Assembly (NCBI RefSeq): GCF_004331175.1
Contig: NZ_SJOD01000006.1
Location: forward strand, 277,541 to 341,540
From: Acinetobacter sp. ANC 4178
GTDB taxonomy: Bacteria > Pseudomonadota > Gammaproteobacteria > Pseudomonadales > Moraxellaceae
Direction: 5' to 3'
DNA length: 64,000 nucleotides
Made by a program: the position numbers and the translations under genes. Under the pieces are notes generated by a model. The model was not told the origin of the DNA, did no database searches, and worked only from the letters and a program-made list of their open reading frames with translations. Shown here piece after piece: positions 10,568 to 21,164 of the stretch (position 1 is the first letter of the stretch; each line of letters starts with the position of its first letter).

Positions 10568-11043
10568 GCCGATTAAATTCCTTTGTTTTATATAAAAACA
10601 CTTTTAATACACATTAAGAGAATCAAGTCACACTAATGAGAGAAAATCGCTTATTAAAAATCCAATTGTTACATTTTTTGCACTATTTAATTAAATTTTG
10701 AGCAATTATTTGGAGTGAATCACAAAATATTGCTACAATTGAATGAAATTTATCATTGTTTTTGACAATTATTATTAGATAATTAATTCCTTTTTACAAT
10801 AAATAAGCCAGCTTGTTTTGCACCATTTTTGTACCAAAAAGTTAGAAAAGGAAGAACTTATTCAATTGTAATCGCTATCTTTTTTTAAAGGTTGACACGA
10901 TTTTTTCTATTTGTCTACTTTCTGTACATCACTTTTCCCACGTCAATACTGATTGCAATCTGTAACACGCGCTTAATTGACTAAATAAATTGTTACAATA
11001 CAATGCCACTTGTTTAATCCATTCTAACAAACTGGTAACACTC

Positions 11044-11922
11044 ATGAAAAAACTCGGTTTAGCCACTGCATTATTATTAGCCATGACCGGTGCTCAAGCA
11101 TACCAATTCGAAGTACAAGGTCAGTCTGAGTACATCGATGCATCTGCAGCAAACGACAAAGACTTTACTGGCGGTGTGCAAGGTACTTACTACTTTAAAG
11201 ATGTAGATTCTTCTAAAGGTCCTTTAGCTGAAGCAGCTTTCTTAAACCAAGCCTCAAACGTTTCTTTGGCATATAACTATGCTGAATTAGGTTCGAACGG
11301 TCTTGATGTTACTGCTCATAACTATGGTGCTAAAGCTGAAGCTTATGTACCAACTAAATTTGTACCTGTATACACAAGCGCGTCTTACAGCCATACAATT
11401 CTTGACAGCAAAAACAACAATGCATCTGACGATCAAGGCGACCGTTATGCATTAGAAGTTGGTGCTTTAGCTGCACCGAATTTCTTGGTTGCTGTAGGTT
11501 ATACTAGCGTTGCAGACCAATTTGCTTTAGATGCATTTAATGTAATGAACAAAGGTGTTGTTAGTGCTGTTGGTGAAACTGCAACTATTGGTGAAGACCA
11601 AGATGCAATCACTGCACGCACTAAATATGTAGGCAACATTGACGGCACAAACATGGCTGTAGGTTTCGAGTCTGGTATCGTTTATGGTGATGACACAGCT
11701 TACCAATTCAAAACTGATTTATATGTAACACCAAAACTTAGCGTTGGTGCTTCTTATGTAAAATCAAGCTTTGACAACACTCCTGACTCTGCTTGGGGCG
11801 CAAACGTAAATTACTTCATCACTCCAGCAGTTGCTGTAGGTGCAAGCTATGTTAATGCGAATGCAAAAGCTGTTGATCTTGACACGCAAACTGTTGGCTT
11901 AAATGCTAAATTCCGTTTCTAA
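11044..11922 (+). CDS. Outer membrane porin, Omp33-36 (Omp34) family
   Basis: Putative porin of the Acinetobacter Omp33-36 type, a water- and solute-passing outer-membrane barrel that in A. baumannii is linked to carbapenem susceptibility and host-cell toxicity (family knowledge). The start at 11044 gives a clean signal peptide MKKLGLATALLLAMTGAQA with the mature protein starting YQFEVQ; a longer frame from 10990 lacks support. The protein is 292 residues, built of alternating amphipathic strands and ending in Phe (AKFRF), the usual outer-membrane insertion signal. The family signature GTYYFKDVDSSKGPLAEAAFL is present and recurs in the two paralogues at 34.6 and 35.8 kb. Confidence 0.92.
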   Translation: MKKLGLATALLLAMTGAQAYQFEVQGQSEYIDASAANDKDFTGGVQGTYYFKDVDSSKGPLAEAAFLNQASNVSLAYNYAELGSNGLDVTAHNYGAKAEAYVPTKFVPVYTSASYSHTILDSKNNNASDDQGDRYALEVGALAAPNFLVAVGYTSVADQFALDAFNVMNKGVVSAVGETATIGEDQDAITARTKYVGNIDGTNMAVGFESGIVYGDDTAYQFKTDLYVTPKLSVGASYVKSSFDNTPDSAWGANVNYFITPAVAVGASYVNANAKAVDLDTQTVGLNAKFRF

Positions 11923-11940
11923 TTGATTAGACACTGAATC

Positions 11941-11969
11941 AAAAAAGGACGCGATATGCGTCCTTTTTT
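11941..11969. terminator. Bidirectional terminator between porin and BCCT transporter
   Basis: AAAAAAGGACGC (11941-11952) and GCGTCCTTTTTT (11958-11969) form a perfect 12-bp stem with a GATAT loop between convergent genes. Confidence 0.9.
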
Positions 11970-11974
11970 AGTGC

Positions 11975-13948
11975 TTATAAGTTCGGGCTACGCACCAAAC
12001 TCAAGAAATGCAGATGTCGTTCATACTGATCAATAATATCTTGCAGTAAATCTTCCAACGTCCAGTCCATCACATCATAATTTTGTCCGCCTTCACGCAA
12101 GAAAACTTCGGCTTGATAGAAGGGCTGATCTTGCTCTCGCGCATCTGCCATAAAACTCGGTGGCTGAGTCTCGCGTGAAACGACTTCATAAATAAAATTA
12201 ATTTCATTGTGATGATCGACGCGCAATTGTAATCCGTGTTCAATTGGTCGAATGGTGACTTCAAGCTGACGGCGCTGAAATTCCTTTTGTACCTGCAGAA
12301 AGGCGTGTTGCACATCTTGCTGTATAAACTGCTGCACTTCTTGTTGGGTATGCGGGTAATGCATAATCAATCCCAAACGCTGCTGCCAACTGCGCGGATT
12401 TTGAATGGCACGCGGAGTAATACGGGCTTCTTGTAGCGCTTGCATTTTGGTCAAATCCAAACTGAGTGCTTTGATTAACCCCCAACACATCAGCAACATA
12501 ATTAAGGTAAACGGTAACGCACTCATAATGGTGGCAGATTGTAATGCCGCCAAGCCCCCTGCCACCAATAGAATAATCGAGAGCAGTGCGATTAAAACCG
12601 TCCAAAATAATCGCTGCCATAAAGGTGAGTTTTCACTTTCTGCGGTTAAGTAATCAATCACGAGTGAGCCTGAATCGGCAGAAGTTACAAAGAAAAGGAC
12701 CACCAATACCGTCGCAATCAGGCAAGAAATTTGTGCAAATGGAAGATGCATCAAAAACTCGAATAGTGCCACGGATGAATCGCGCTGAACCGCTGCAATC
12801 AAGGAACTTTGCCCATCGTGAATAATACTGAACAGTGCCGCATTGCCCATAAAACCCATCCAGATTAAAGTAAAACCTGTCGGGATAAATAACACACCAA
12901 CAATAAATTCTCGGATACTGCGTCCACGGGATACCCGAGCAATAAACATCCCGACAAATGGTGACCATGAAATCCACCACGCCCAATACATAATGGTCCA
13001 ACCGCCAATCCAACCATTGGGTTGATAGGCGTACAAGTTGAAAGTCATCGTGAATAAGTTAGAGATATATTGCCCTGCATTTTGAATGCTGGTTTGTAAG
13101 ATATAAATTGAGGAACTCGCGAAAAAAACAAATAAAAGTAACACTAAAGCGAGAAGCAGATTCAACTCAGACAGCCGTTTAATCCCTTTATCCAAACCAA
13201 AGCCGACCGATAATGCTGCTAAAAAGCTGACAAAAACAATCAAACCTACTTGAATAGCAACACTTTGCTGAATCCCAAACAAATAATTCAGACCAGAATT
13301 AATTTGAGTGACCCCAAAACCTAAAGTGGTTGCCACCCCAAAAATGGTGCCCACAGTTGCAAAGGTGTCGACTGCATCGCCCACAGGGCCATATATTTTT
13401 TTGCCAACCAGCGGATACAATGCTGAACGAACTTTAAGCGGTAAATTATGTCGAAAAGAGAAGTAAGCCAGTGATAAGCCCACCAGGGCGTAAATGGCCC
13501 ATGCATGTAGGCCCCAATGGAAAAAAGTAATCCGCATGGCTTGCTGAGCCGAAGCTAAAGTTTCGCCATCTCCAGTCGGTGGATTGACATAATGCATGAC
13601 GGGCTCAGCCACGCCAAAAAACATCAGTCCAATTCCCATACCCGCGGTAAACAGCATCGCAAACCAAGAGCTTTTACTGTATTCAGGGCTACTATGATCA
13701 GGTCCCAGTTTAATTTTACCCATACCCGACATAGCGATAAAAATAAGTAAAATGAGAAAGAACGCAACGGCTAAAACATAAAACCAGCTAAAAGAATCAA
13801 TAATCCATTGATTTAAATGCTTGGTTAAGCTTTCAAAACCGCTCGGGTCAAATAAAATTAAAGCCAAAAATAGCCCGATAATTGCGACCGTACTTAAAAA
13901 TACATTCCGTTTGACATTGGCAAATGGAGACGTCTTGATGGAAGGCAT
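11975..13948 (-). CDS. BCCT-family betaine/choline/carnitine transporter (BetT-like)
   Basis: 657-residue inner-membrane secondary transporter for quaternary ammonium compounds, 12 predicted membrane helices. The BCCT glycine motif GMGIGLMFFGVAEP lies near residue 103, and the tryptophan-rich signature WTIMYWAWWISWSPF near residue 315. A soluble C-terminal tail of about 150 residues (from about 505) matches the long-tailed BetT choline importers, whose tail responds to osmolarity. The bet oxidation genes are not in the window, so the substrate could be choline or glycine betaine. The first residues match the family start, and the ATG at 13948 is preceded by a GGGGG-containing leader. Confidence 0.93.
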   Translation of the reverse strand: MPSIKTSPFANVKRNVFLSTVAIIGLFLALILFDPSGFESLTKHLNQWIIDSFSWFYVLAVAFFLILLIFIAMSGMGKIKLGPDHSSPEYSKSSWFAMLFTAGMGIGLMFFGVAEPVMHYVNPPTGDGETLASAQQAMRITFFHWGLHAWAIYALVGLSLAYFSFRHNLPLKVRSALYPLVGKKIYGPVGDAVDTFATVGTIFGVATTLGFGVTQINSGLNYLFGIQQSVAIQVGLIVFVSFLAALSVGFGLDKGIKRLSELNLLLALVLLLFVFFASSSIYILQTSIQNAGQYISNLFTMTFNLYAYQPNGWIGGWTIMYWAWWISWSPFVGMFIARVSRGRSIREFIVGVLFIPTGFTLIWMGFMGNAALFSIIHDGQSSLIAAVQRDSSVALFEFLMHLPFAQISCLIATVLVVLFFVTSADSGSLVIDYLTAESENSPLWQRLFWTVLIALLSIILLVAGGLAALQSATIMSALPFTLIMLLMCWGLIKALSLDLTKMQALQEARITPRAIQNPRSWQQRLGLIMHYPHTQQEVQQFIQQDVQHAFLQVQKEFQRRQLEVTIRPIEHGLQLRVDHHNEINFIYEVVSRETQPPSFMADAREQDQPFYQAEVFLREGGQNYDVMDWTLEDLLQDIIDQYERHLHFLSLVRSPNL

Positions 13949-14128
13949 AATTTCCCCCAGAAGATTTTTATAGATGTAAAAAAGATGAAACCAATCAGGT
14001 TAATTTCGCGAGTCTTATAAAGAAGTGAATATGCTAAATTTTAACAATTCTTAATAATGATAGTGAATCCTGCGAGCCGAGGCAGTTCAATTCCTGTAAC
14101 GATTTACCACGTAGCATTAGTCATTATT

Positions 14129-14800
14129 TTATCTGGGATCATGCCGAATATACTGTAGCGCAATGAGTCGGGAAACGATTAAGGCCAAATACATGACGCC
14201 GCAAAACATTTGTAACATTGCTAAAATACGCGCTGCTGGCGTCATCGGCATAATATCGGAGAGCCCTGTAGCCGACTGTAAACTAAAGCTTAAAAACAGC
14301 AGATTCAACCAAGATTGCAGACCTGCGGTTGGACTTTGAAAACTATTCGGAATCAAAAGTTGGCAAATATTGTATAAAAATGCAAAGCCCCAAGCGATAA
14401 GTGTAAACACCGCTCCTGCTGCAAACATTTCATCTTTGGTTAAATAACGGTCTGCAAACATATAGCGAACCAAACCATAAGCGGCCAAAAAATAAGCCAA
14501 ACTTTCAAAACTGTGTGCAATCACCTGCATTGTGATGGTGTCGAAACCCAACAAAATAAGAAAGGAAAAAATAAAAGCACCACCAACAAAGCTTAAACCC
14601 AAAAAAGTATAAACGGGCGTTTGCCGAATGACTTTGGCAATAATCAGTAAGGCCAAAACGCCTAAGCACCACATAAAGGCCCGATATGACAAACCCCGAT
14701 GCCCCATCATCGACAGCCACAACATACAGAATTGAACCAACAATAACCATGCCGATGGTAATAAGCGAAATCCTTTCCAGAAATCGATCATCACTTGCAT
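14129..14800 (-). CDS. Ion-channel-like membrane protein (Ion_trans_2 type) with atypical filter
   Basis: 223 residues with about five to six hydrophobic segments; the last third has the two-helix-plus-pore-loop layout of bacterial potassium channels. The pore region reads SLQSATGLSDIMPMTPAARILAM, aligning with the usual TTVGYGDI.P..P.ARI segment, but GYGD is replaced by GLSD. The residues around it (D-I-x-P, TP..R.LAM) are conserved, so the family call is sound while potassium selectivity is doubtful. It lies between BCCT and actP on the same strand but with 180-200-bp gaps, so it is probably its own unit. Confidence 0.72.
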   Translation of the reverse strand: MQVMIDFWKGFRLLPSAWLLLVQFCMLWLSMMGHRGLSYRAFMWCLGVLALLIIAKVIRQTPVYTFLGLSFVGGAFIFSFLILLGFDTITMQVIAHSFESLAYFLAAYGLVRYMFADRYLTKDEMFAAGAVFTLIAWGFAFLYNICQLLIPNSFQSPTAGLQSWLNLLFLSFSLQSATGLSDIMPMTPAARILAMLQMFCGVMYLALIVSRLIALQYIRHDPR

Positions 14801-14961
14801 ATTGATCTGCCTTTTTTTTGAATAGATCGGGATATTTCCAATATTTGTGTCGGGTTATTTTTAAGTGAAATGTTCTTCTACTTCTTCCGTTTTAGCCTAT
14901 TTAATCCGCTGGGTCTAGCGGATATTTGCTGTTCATGCTTCGCTTACTTTGAATACACAAC

Positions 14962-14984
14962 AAAAAAGCCCCTAACGGAGCTTT
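14962..14984 (-). terminator. Terminator of the yjcH-actP operon
   Basis: On the minus strand GCTCC-GTTA-GGGGC is followed by TTTTTT, 20-40 bases after the actP stop. Confidence 0.75.
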
Positions 14985-15003
14985 CTTGTTGCTGAATGCA
15001 AGA

Positions 15004-16719
15004 TTAGTGATCAGATGCGCCTGAAATACCAATACCTGTCATAGAGCGTACATACTGTGCATCGAATGCTTTACGTTCTGCTTGAGCACGTGCAGAGTTA
15101 TCTGTCACAGAGAACAACCAGCAGCAGAAGAACGCCAACGGCATTGCAAAGATTGCAGGACCATTGAATGGGTTGATTGGCGTATCAGAAATACCCAATG
15201 TATCTACCCAAACTGCTTTCGCTAAGATAATCAGTACCACTGCAGTTACTAGACCGACCAAACCGCCAATCACTGCACCACGTGTAGTTAAACCTTTCCA
15301 GAACATTGATAATACAAGTACTGGGAAGTTCGCACATGCCGCTACTGAGAATGCTAAACCTACCATGAAGGCAACGTTTTGTTTTTCGAACAAAATACCC
15401 AAAATCATTGCAAAAATAGCTAAACCTAAAGTTGCAATTTTAGACATACGAAGTTCAGATTCAGGAGTCGTTTGACCTTTCTTGAATACGTTTGCATACA
15501 AGTCATGCGAGATTGCTGAAGCACCAGACAATGTCAAACCTGCAACTACTGCAAGAATGGTTGCGAATGCTACTGCTGAAATGAAGCCCATGAACAAGTC
15601 ACCGCCGAGTGCATCAGACAAGTGAACCGCAGCCATGTTGTTACCACCAACAAGCTCTAGCTTGCCAGTCATTGCCATTTTCGCAACATCAAGGAACTGT
15701 GGGTTGTTCGATACATAAAGGATCGCACCAAAGCCGATGATGAAAGTTAAAAGGTAGAAGTAACCGATAAAACCTGTTGCAACAACCACTGATTTACGTG
15801 CTTCTTTGGCATCTTTAACGGTAAAGAAACGCATTAAGATGTGAGGCAGACCTGCTGTACCGAACATCAATGCAAGACCTAAAGAAATCGCATCAATTGG
15901 GTTCGCGGCAAGTTTACCAGGACCCATGATCTTGCCTGCTTCTTCTAAAGTAGTCTCATGTACTTTCGCAAAAACATCAATCGATTGAGAGAACATTTCA
16001 GAGAAGCTAAAGCCAACACCTTTCATGACCATGAATGCCATGAACGTTGCGCCAGACAAGAGCATTACTGCTTTAATAATCTGTACCCAAGTCGTTGCCA
16101 ACATTCCACCGAAGATTACGTAAGCCATCATCAGAAGACCAACGATCACTACCGCAATGTTGTAGTTCAAGCCGAACAAAAGTTTGATTAGCTGACCCGC
16201 ACCCACCATCTGAGCAATCAGATAGAATGCCACCACAACCAATGAACTGATTGCTGCAAGTGTACGTACTGGTTTTTCCGCTAAACGGAATGACACCACG
16301 TCAGATAAGTTGAACTTACCTAAGTTACGTAGACGTTCAGCCACCAAGAACAATACAACTGGCCAACCTACCATGAAACCCAATGAATACAGCAAGCCAT
16401 CAAAACCTGAGCTGAAAACCATTGCGGAAATACCCAAGAATGACGCTGCGGACATATAGTCACCCGCAATTGCTAAACCATTTTGGAAACCTGAGATCCC
16501 ACCACCTGCTGTATAGAAGTCCGTGGTACTGGTGGTTTGTTTTGCCGCCCATTTGGTAATAAACAAGGTAAAACCAACAAAAATGGCGAACATGATAATC
16601 GCATGCCAGTTGGTCGCTTGCTGTTCAGCTGCACCTAAGTCTGGACTCGCAAGTGCAACACTTGAAGCCAATAGGGTTGTTGCAGCGACTGTAAGTGCTT
16701 TCAATGAATTCCATTTCAT
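15004..16719 (-). CDS. actP: Cation/acetate symporter ActP
   Basis: 571-residue sodium:solute symporter family (SSF) protein importing acetate and other short monocarboxylates with a cation. It has an N-terminal signal-like segment followed by about 13 membrane helices; family motifs include [20 protein letters not shown] near residue 63 and the [15 protein letters not shown] region near 400. It overlaps the preceding yjcH by one base (TAATG), the classic yjcH-actP arrangement. In E. coli acs lies in the same operon; here acs is 9 kb away and the kinase gene sits divergently beside this operon. Length is slightly above the E. coli protein (549). Confidence 0.97.
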   Translation of the reverse strand: MKWNSLKALTVAATTLLASSVALASPDLGAAEQQATNWHAIIMFAIFVGFTLFITKWAAKQTTSTTDFYTAGGGISGFQNGLAIAGDYMSAASFLGISAMVFSSGFDGLLYSLGFMVGWPVVLFLVAERLRNLGKFNLSDVVSFRLAEKPVRTLAAISSLVVVAFYLIAQMVGAGQLIKLLFGLNYNIAVVIVGLLMMAYVIFGGMLATTWVQIIKAVMLLSGATFMAFMVMKGVGFSFSEMFSQSIDVFAKVHETTLEEAGKIMGPGKLAANPIDAISLGLALMFGTAGLPHILMRFFTVKDAKEARKSVVVATGFIGYFYLLTFIIGFGAILYVSNNPQFLDVAKMAMTGKLELVGGNNMAAVHLSDALGGDLFMGFISAVAFATILAVVAGLTLSGASAISHDLYANVFKKGQTTPESELRMSKIATLGLAIFAMILGILFEKQNVAFMVGLAFSVAACANFPVLVLSMFWKGLTTRGAVIGGLVGLVTAVVLIILAKAVWVDTLGISDTPINPFNGPAIFAMPLAFFCCWLFSVTDNSARAQAERKAFDAQYVRSMTGIGISGASDH

Positions 16720-17051
16720 TAGTGCTGTCCTTTCTCTTGCGCAATTGCTTTAACTTCACGCATTGCTTCTTCATTTAATGCATCGAGTTTGTTATTCGCG
16801 ATATACGAATACACGGCACATAAAACAAAAGACAATACAATAATGCTTAGACCCAATGGCATACCAATCGTGGTAACACCACCACTAAAGGAAGTCATTA
16901 AAAACGCTTTGTTGTAGCCAACCAACAACATGAAACCAACATACACCACTAACATAATGACAGTCAGTGTCCAGCTGAGTTTACTTTTGCGACTGACCAT
17001 TTCCTTAAATTTGGGATTTTGCAGAATTTGGTTTACCTGAACCTCATCCAT
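16719..17051 (-). CDS. yjcH: DUF485 inner-membrane protein YjcH
   Basis: 110 residues, DUF485 family. The N-terminus carries the typical [16 protein letters not shown] segment, followed by two membrane helices (about 28-48 and 62-85) and a charged tail. It is the constant partner of ActP and is probably a small accessory subunit or assembly factor; its exact role is not established. Its stop overlaps the actP start, so the two are translationally coupled. It is divergent from the CrbS-like kinase across 185 bp, which should contain the acetate-responsive promoter. Confidence 0.95.
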   Translation of the reverse strand: MDEVQVNQILQNPKFKEMVSRKSKLSWTLTVIMLVVYVGFMLLVGYNKAFLMTSFSGGVTTIGMPLGLSIIVLSFVLCAVYSYIANNKLDALNEEAMREVKAIAQEKGQH

Positions 17052-17236
17052 AATCTTGCTCCTGTGAAGCGTCCAGCCATAGACGCATTTTTTAATTTGA
17101 ATTATTTCGAATACAAACTTAACAATGTTGTAGGGTTCTTGTAATTTAGACTTTGGTCGTTAAATTTTAAGCAAATCAAACTGCCATCAACTTGAATAGG
17201 CTATGATAAGCCCGTAACTCGGGACAATTCGGCACT

Positions 17237-20200
17237 ATGAACAGTTGGCTTATTATTGGCGTTCTCGCCCTTTACATCGTATTACTTTTTATTTGCGCCT
17301 TCTATGGCGAAAAACATGCAACTCGTCTCAGTACGCGCGGACGGATGCTGTTATTCAGCCTAACTTTAGGGGTGTATTGTTCTTCATGGACATTTTACGG
17401 TGCAACAGGTGCCGCAGTTCGGGAAGGCATAATCTTCCTGCCAATTTATTTAGGTCCTTTACTGTTTGTTGCCTTAGGTTATGACATTTGGCGCAGACTC
17501 GGTCGTGTGCGTCAACACCATGCCATTTCTTCAATTGCCGACTTTATGGCAGCGCGCTATGGGAAAAGTGGACCTTTAGCATCTCTGGTCACCATTTTGG
17601 CCGTCATTGCCATTATTCCCTATCTCGCACTACAACTACGTGCAATTGCCTTGAGTGCAACCGTCATTTTGCAGCAAAACACGGGGTTGGAAAGCACCAC
17701 CAACAGTGTGCTTTTTCTCACGGGGATTCTGGCTATTTTGGCCATGATTTTCGGAACGAGGCAAATTGCCAATACCGAACAGCATGGCGGATTAATGCTG
17801 GCTGTGGCGTTTGAATCTTTTGTCAAATTATTCGCTTTGCTGTGTGTCGCCATTTTCTTTGTATTCGCTGAGCCTGAAAACCTTGGGCAAATTTCGCATG
17901 ATGTCGGCAAAACCTTCAAAGATGTTCAATTGTTTGGCGTACCTGAAACCTTCTGGGTGCAAACGCTCTTGGCTGCCTTAGCCATCATCTGTTTACCCCG
18001 CCAATTCCATGTGGCCGTGGTCGAATTACGTGATGAAAAACATATTCGTGGTGCACGTCGCTGGTTTGCCATTTATCTAATTCTAACCACCTTAGCAATT
18101 ATTCCGATTGCCAGTTGGGCATTGCATGCTGCACCTGAATATTTAGCGATTCCCGATGTTGCAGTGCTGTCTCTACCCATTAGCTACAATCAGGATTGGC
18201 TCACCATCTTGGCATTTTTGGGTGGATTTTCTGCCTCGACAGGCATGCTATTGGTGTCTTCAGTCGCCTTGTCCATTATGCTCAGTAATGACCTGATCAT
18301 GCCTGCGCTATGGCGCTTTAATTTTCTTTCTCGACATGATAAACGCATGCCTTTGGTGCTGAAATTTACTCGTCGCGTCTGTATTTTAGCGGTCATGCTG
18401 TTGGGCTTTTTATTCTTCCATTTCTTTAATGATATTGATCAGCTCTCTGTATTTGGCTTATTGGCTTTTAGTGCTGTGGCACAATTTGCGCCTGCCTTGA
18501 TTGGCGGTTTGTACTGGCGTGGTGGGAGTAAACAAGGCGTTTACGCAGGCTTAATTGTTGGTTTTATGATGTGGGCTTACACCCTACTGCTACCCACTAT
18601 ATTACGCAGCTTCCCCGAAGATTACACCACCTTCACCATGCAGTTCTTACTGCATGGCCCATTCGGTCTGGGCTGGTTACGCCCAGAAGCCCTACTGGGT
18701 TTTGAATCTTTTGCGCCATTAACCCACGGCGTGATTTGGGCTTTAGGTCTCAACATTCTGTTATATATCTGGATTTCTCGTATTTTCCGACCAAGTATTG
18801 CCGAACAGATTCAAGCCGAAAGTTTCTTTTATTATGAAACCAAACCTTTACCCGCCCAGAATCCATCTTCTGAAATCAATTATTTACACCATGATGTGGC
18901 GCGTTTAAAAGTTGCAGACTTAATTACCTTAGCCAAACGCATTACTGGAGATGGGCCTGCAACCCGAGCATTTGAACAATTCTGTCTACAAAACAATGTG
19001 GTTTTAAATGCCAACAGCAGCGCGAATGGCATGTGGTGGCGCTTTACCGAACAATATTTGGCAGGCACCATTGGCGCGGCATCTGCACGGACCTTATTAA
19101 CGACCGCGATGGTCAATAATGGCTTAGCTTTGGGGCAAGTGGCCAATATTTTAGACCAAGCCTCTCAATGGCAACGCTTTAATCAAAACCTGATTATGAC
19201 CATGATCGATCACATGACCCAAGGCGTGAGTGTGGTCGATGAAAACATGTGCTTGGTGGCATGGAATAATCAATATCTTAAATTATTCGATTATCCTAAA
19301 GATCTGGCCTATGTCGGCTGCCCAATTGCCGATTTAATTCGTTATAACGCAGAGCGTGGTGAATGTGGGCCAGGTTCCGTTGAAGAACATGTGCGTAAAC
19401 GTATTCACTGGATGAAAGTCGGCAGTGCGCACGAATTTGAACGGATTCGTAAAGATGGTCGTGTCATTCAAATGCGGGGTAATCCAATTGAAGGCGGGGG
19501 GTTTGTAACCACCTTCGCCGACATTACTGCATTCCGAGAAAATGAAGCGATGCTAGAGGCACGGGTGCAAGATCGTACCCAACAGCTTGCTGATGCTTTG
19601 ACCGAACAGCAATTGGCACGTGAACAGGCCGATAAAGCCAATATGTCAAAAAGCCGCTTTATTGCCGCAGCCAGTCATGACCTGCTACAACCCATGCATG
19701 CTGCACGTTTGTTCAGTACCGCTTTGGAACAAAGTGTTCAATCCGAAGAAGACCGTCAAACCTTACAACAACTCGATCGCGCCTTGCATGGTGCAGAAAG
19801 TATGTTATCGGCATTATTGGATATTGCCCGCTTAGAAGGCGGGACTATTCAACCAAAACGTCAAGCCTATCCACTACATGACTTGTTGAGCGACTTAGAA
19901 TTACAGTTTAAGTCAATTGCCGCACAACGCGGGATTCAACTGCATGTACATGATGCTCAGTTCTGGATTGATACCGACCCGCAATGGATTCGCCGTATTA
20001 TTCAGAACTTTGTTAGCAATGCCTTACGCTATACTGCCAAAGGACGTGTCATTGTCGGTGTTTTACGTGCTTCAGAACGTCCACAGCATATTCGGATTGG
20101 GGTTTGGGACACTGGACCTGGTATTGCCGAAGAGCAACGAATCAAGCTGTTTCAAGAATTCGAGCGTTGCGGACACACCTCCCCTTGGGGGGAACAAGGG

Positions 20201-20728
20201 CTAGGTCTCGGTCTGGCAATCGTACAACGCATGACGGGACTGTTAGATTATCCAGTACATGTCTATTCTGAACTTGGGAAAGGCTCCTGCTTCATGATTG
20301 AAGTGCCTGTAGTCGCAGCACCTAAGATCATTGCGACCCCTATACAAGCAGTACCCTTGAAAACCAAAGCTTATAAGATTCTATGTTTGGATAATGATGA
20401 AACCATTCTGGAAGGAATGAGTACCTTACTGACCAAATGGGGCTATCAAGTGTTTAAAGCCACAGAGCCAGAGCACGCCCTTACCCTGATTCAACAAGAA
20501 AACATTCAGGTTTGGTTGGTCGATCAACATTTAAATGATGAGAAAATGGGACTAGACTTTATTTTACAAAATCGTCAAGAAAAAGTACCCGTCGCACTCA
20601 TTACGGCAGACTCTGATCCTGAATTGCCACAGACTTTAAAAGAACTGAATATCGTCTTGTTAAGAAAACCGTTAAAACCTGCATCGCTCAGATCATGGTT
20701 ATCTGGACTGAAAATTTCTAGCGATTAA
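17237..20728 (+). CDS. crbS: SSF-domain hybrid histidine kinase, CrbS/MxtR type
   Basis: 1163 residues in four blocks. An SSF-like membrane domain (about 1-515, 12-13 helices) is followed by a PAS region (about 650-770, ending FVTTFADITAFRENE). Then come a dimerisation/phosphoacceptor helix with His814 (AASHDLLQPMHAARL) and an ATPase domain (about 905-1025; WDTGPGIAEE and GLGLGLAIV boxes). A C-terminal receiver has Asp1096 (WLVDQHL). This is the architecture of the acetate-switch kinase CrbS of Vibrio and MxtR/CbrA-like kinases of pseudomonads (family knowledge). Its position beside actP-yjcH and near a CrbR-type regulator and acs supports the acetate role. Whether the SSF domain transports or only senses is unknown. 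Confidence 0.9.
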   Translation: MNSWLIIGVLALYIVLLFICAFYGEKHATRLSTRGRMLLFSLTLGVYCSSWTFYGATGAAVREGIIFLPIYLGPLLFVALGYDIWRRLGRVRQHHAISSIADFMAARYGKSGPLASLVTILAVIAIIPYLALQLRAIALSATVILQQNTGLESTTNSVLFLTGILAILAMIFGTRQIANTEQHGGLMLAVAFESFVKLFALLCVAIFFVFAEPENLGQISHDVGKTFKDVQLFGVPETFWVQTLLAALAIICLPRQFHVAVVELRDEKHIRGARRWFAIYLILTTLAIIPIASWALHAAPEYLAIPDVAVLSLPISYNQDWLTILAFLGGFSASTGMLLVSSVALSIMLSNDLIMPALWRFNFLSRHDKRMPLVLKFTRRVCILAVMLLGFLFFHFFNDIDQLSVFGLLAFSAVAQFAPALIGGLYWRGGSKQGVYAGLIVGFMMWAYTLLLPTILRSFPEDYTTFTMQFLLHGPFGLGWLRPEALLGFESFAPLTHGVIWALGLNILLYIWISRIFRPSIAEQIQAESFFYYETKPLPAQNPSSEINYLHHDVARLKVADLITLAKRITGDGPATRAFEQFCLQNNVVLNANSSANGMWWRFTEQYLAGTIGAASARTLLTTAMVNNGLALGQVANILDQASQWQRFNQNLIMTMIDHMTQGVSVVDENMCLVAWNNQYLKLFDYPKDLAYVGCPIADLIRYNAERGECGPGSVEEHVRKRIHWMKVGSAHEFERIRKDGRVIQMRGNPIEGGGFVTTFADITAFRENEAMLEARVQDRTQQLADALTEQQLAREQADKANMSKSRFIAAASHDLLQPMHAARLFSTALEQSVQSEEDRQTLQQLDRALHGAESMLSALLDIARLEGGTIQPKRQAYPLHDLLSDLELQFKSIAAQRGIQLHVHDAQFWIDTDPQWIRRIIQNFVSNALRYTAKGRVIVGVLRASERPQHIRIGVWDTGPGIAEEQRIKLFQEFERCGHTSPWGEQGLGLGLAIVQRMTGLLDYPVHVYSELGKGSCFMIEVPVVAAPKIIATPIQAVPLKTKAYKILCLDNDETILEGMSTLLTKWGYQVFKATEPEHALTLIQQENIQVWLVDQHLNDEKMGLDFILQNRQEKVPVALITADSDPELPQTLKELNIVLLRKPLKPASLRSWLSGLKISSD

Positions 20729-20747
20729 ATTCCGAGAGCATCATTCT

Positions 20748-20785
20748 ACGGTGCATTTGGCCTGTTCTGAATGCACCGTTTTACT
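20748..20785 (+). terminator. Terminator of the CrbS-like kinase gene
   Basis: ACGGTGCATT (20748-20757) pairs with AATGCACCGT (20770-20779), followed by TTTACTTT. Confidence 0.8.
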
Positions 20786-20955
20786 TTAAAATGCCAAATG
20801 TGACCTCAGCAACGGCAAAAAAAATTAAACCCATTTCACTTCCAACCCCATCATATAAAATTAAATTATTGAAAATAAGAAAATTACAAAAAATCAGGGA
20901 GTCATTCTCGCATTTTGTTTTTTTGGCTATGGCAGATTCATTCAGGTTACATTAA

Positions 20956-20969
20956 TGTACAGTTGTACA
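20956..20969. promoter_or_regulatory. TGTACA-GT-TGTACA palindrome
   Basis: Two self-complementary TGTACA hexamers two bases apart, about 200 bases upstream of the 255-aa gene. A dimeric regulator site is possible; no regulator can be named. Confidence 0.3.
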
Positions 20970-21164
20970 CTTGGTTACAAAATTTCAAGTTCATCATTTT
21001 ATTGATATTTATTACTTATTTTTCACCATCTACGACTTTAGTCTTATACATTTTCTAAAGCAGAAATTCCATAAATGAGGACATCCCCGAGCAAAAAAAT
21101 TCACAAGACAAATCGCTCAATTGTCAATGCTCGCCCACATTGCACAAGCTTTCAGGAGACCTCA

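Larger units (their letters stand above)
20729..21164. other. Intergenic region with terminator and palindrome
   Basis: 436 bases: the kinase-gene terminator at 20748-20785, a TGTACA repeat palindrome at 20956-20969, and a strong AGGAG ribosome site at 21153-21157 for the next gene. An upstream in-frame ATG at 21075 has no ribosome site and the codons after it look non-coding. Confidence 0.6.
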
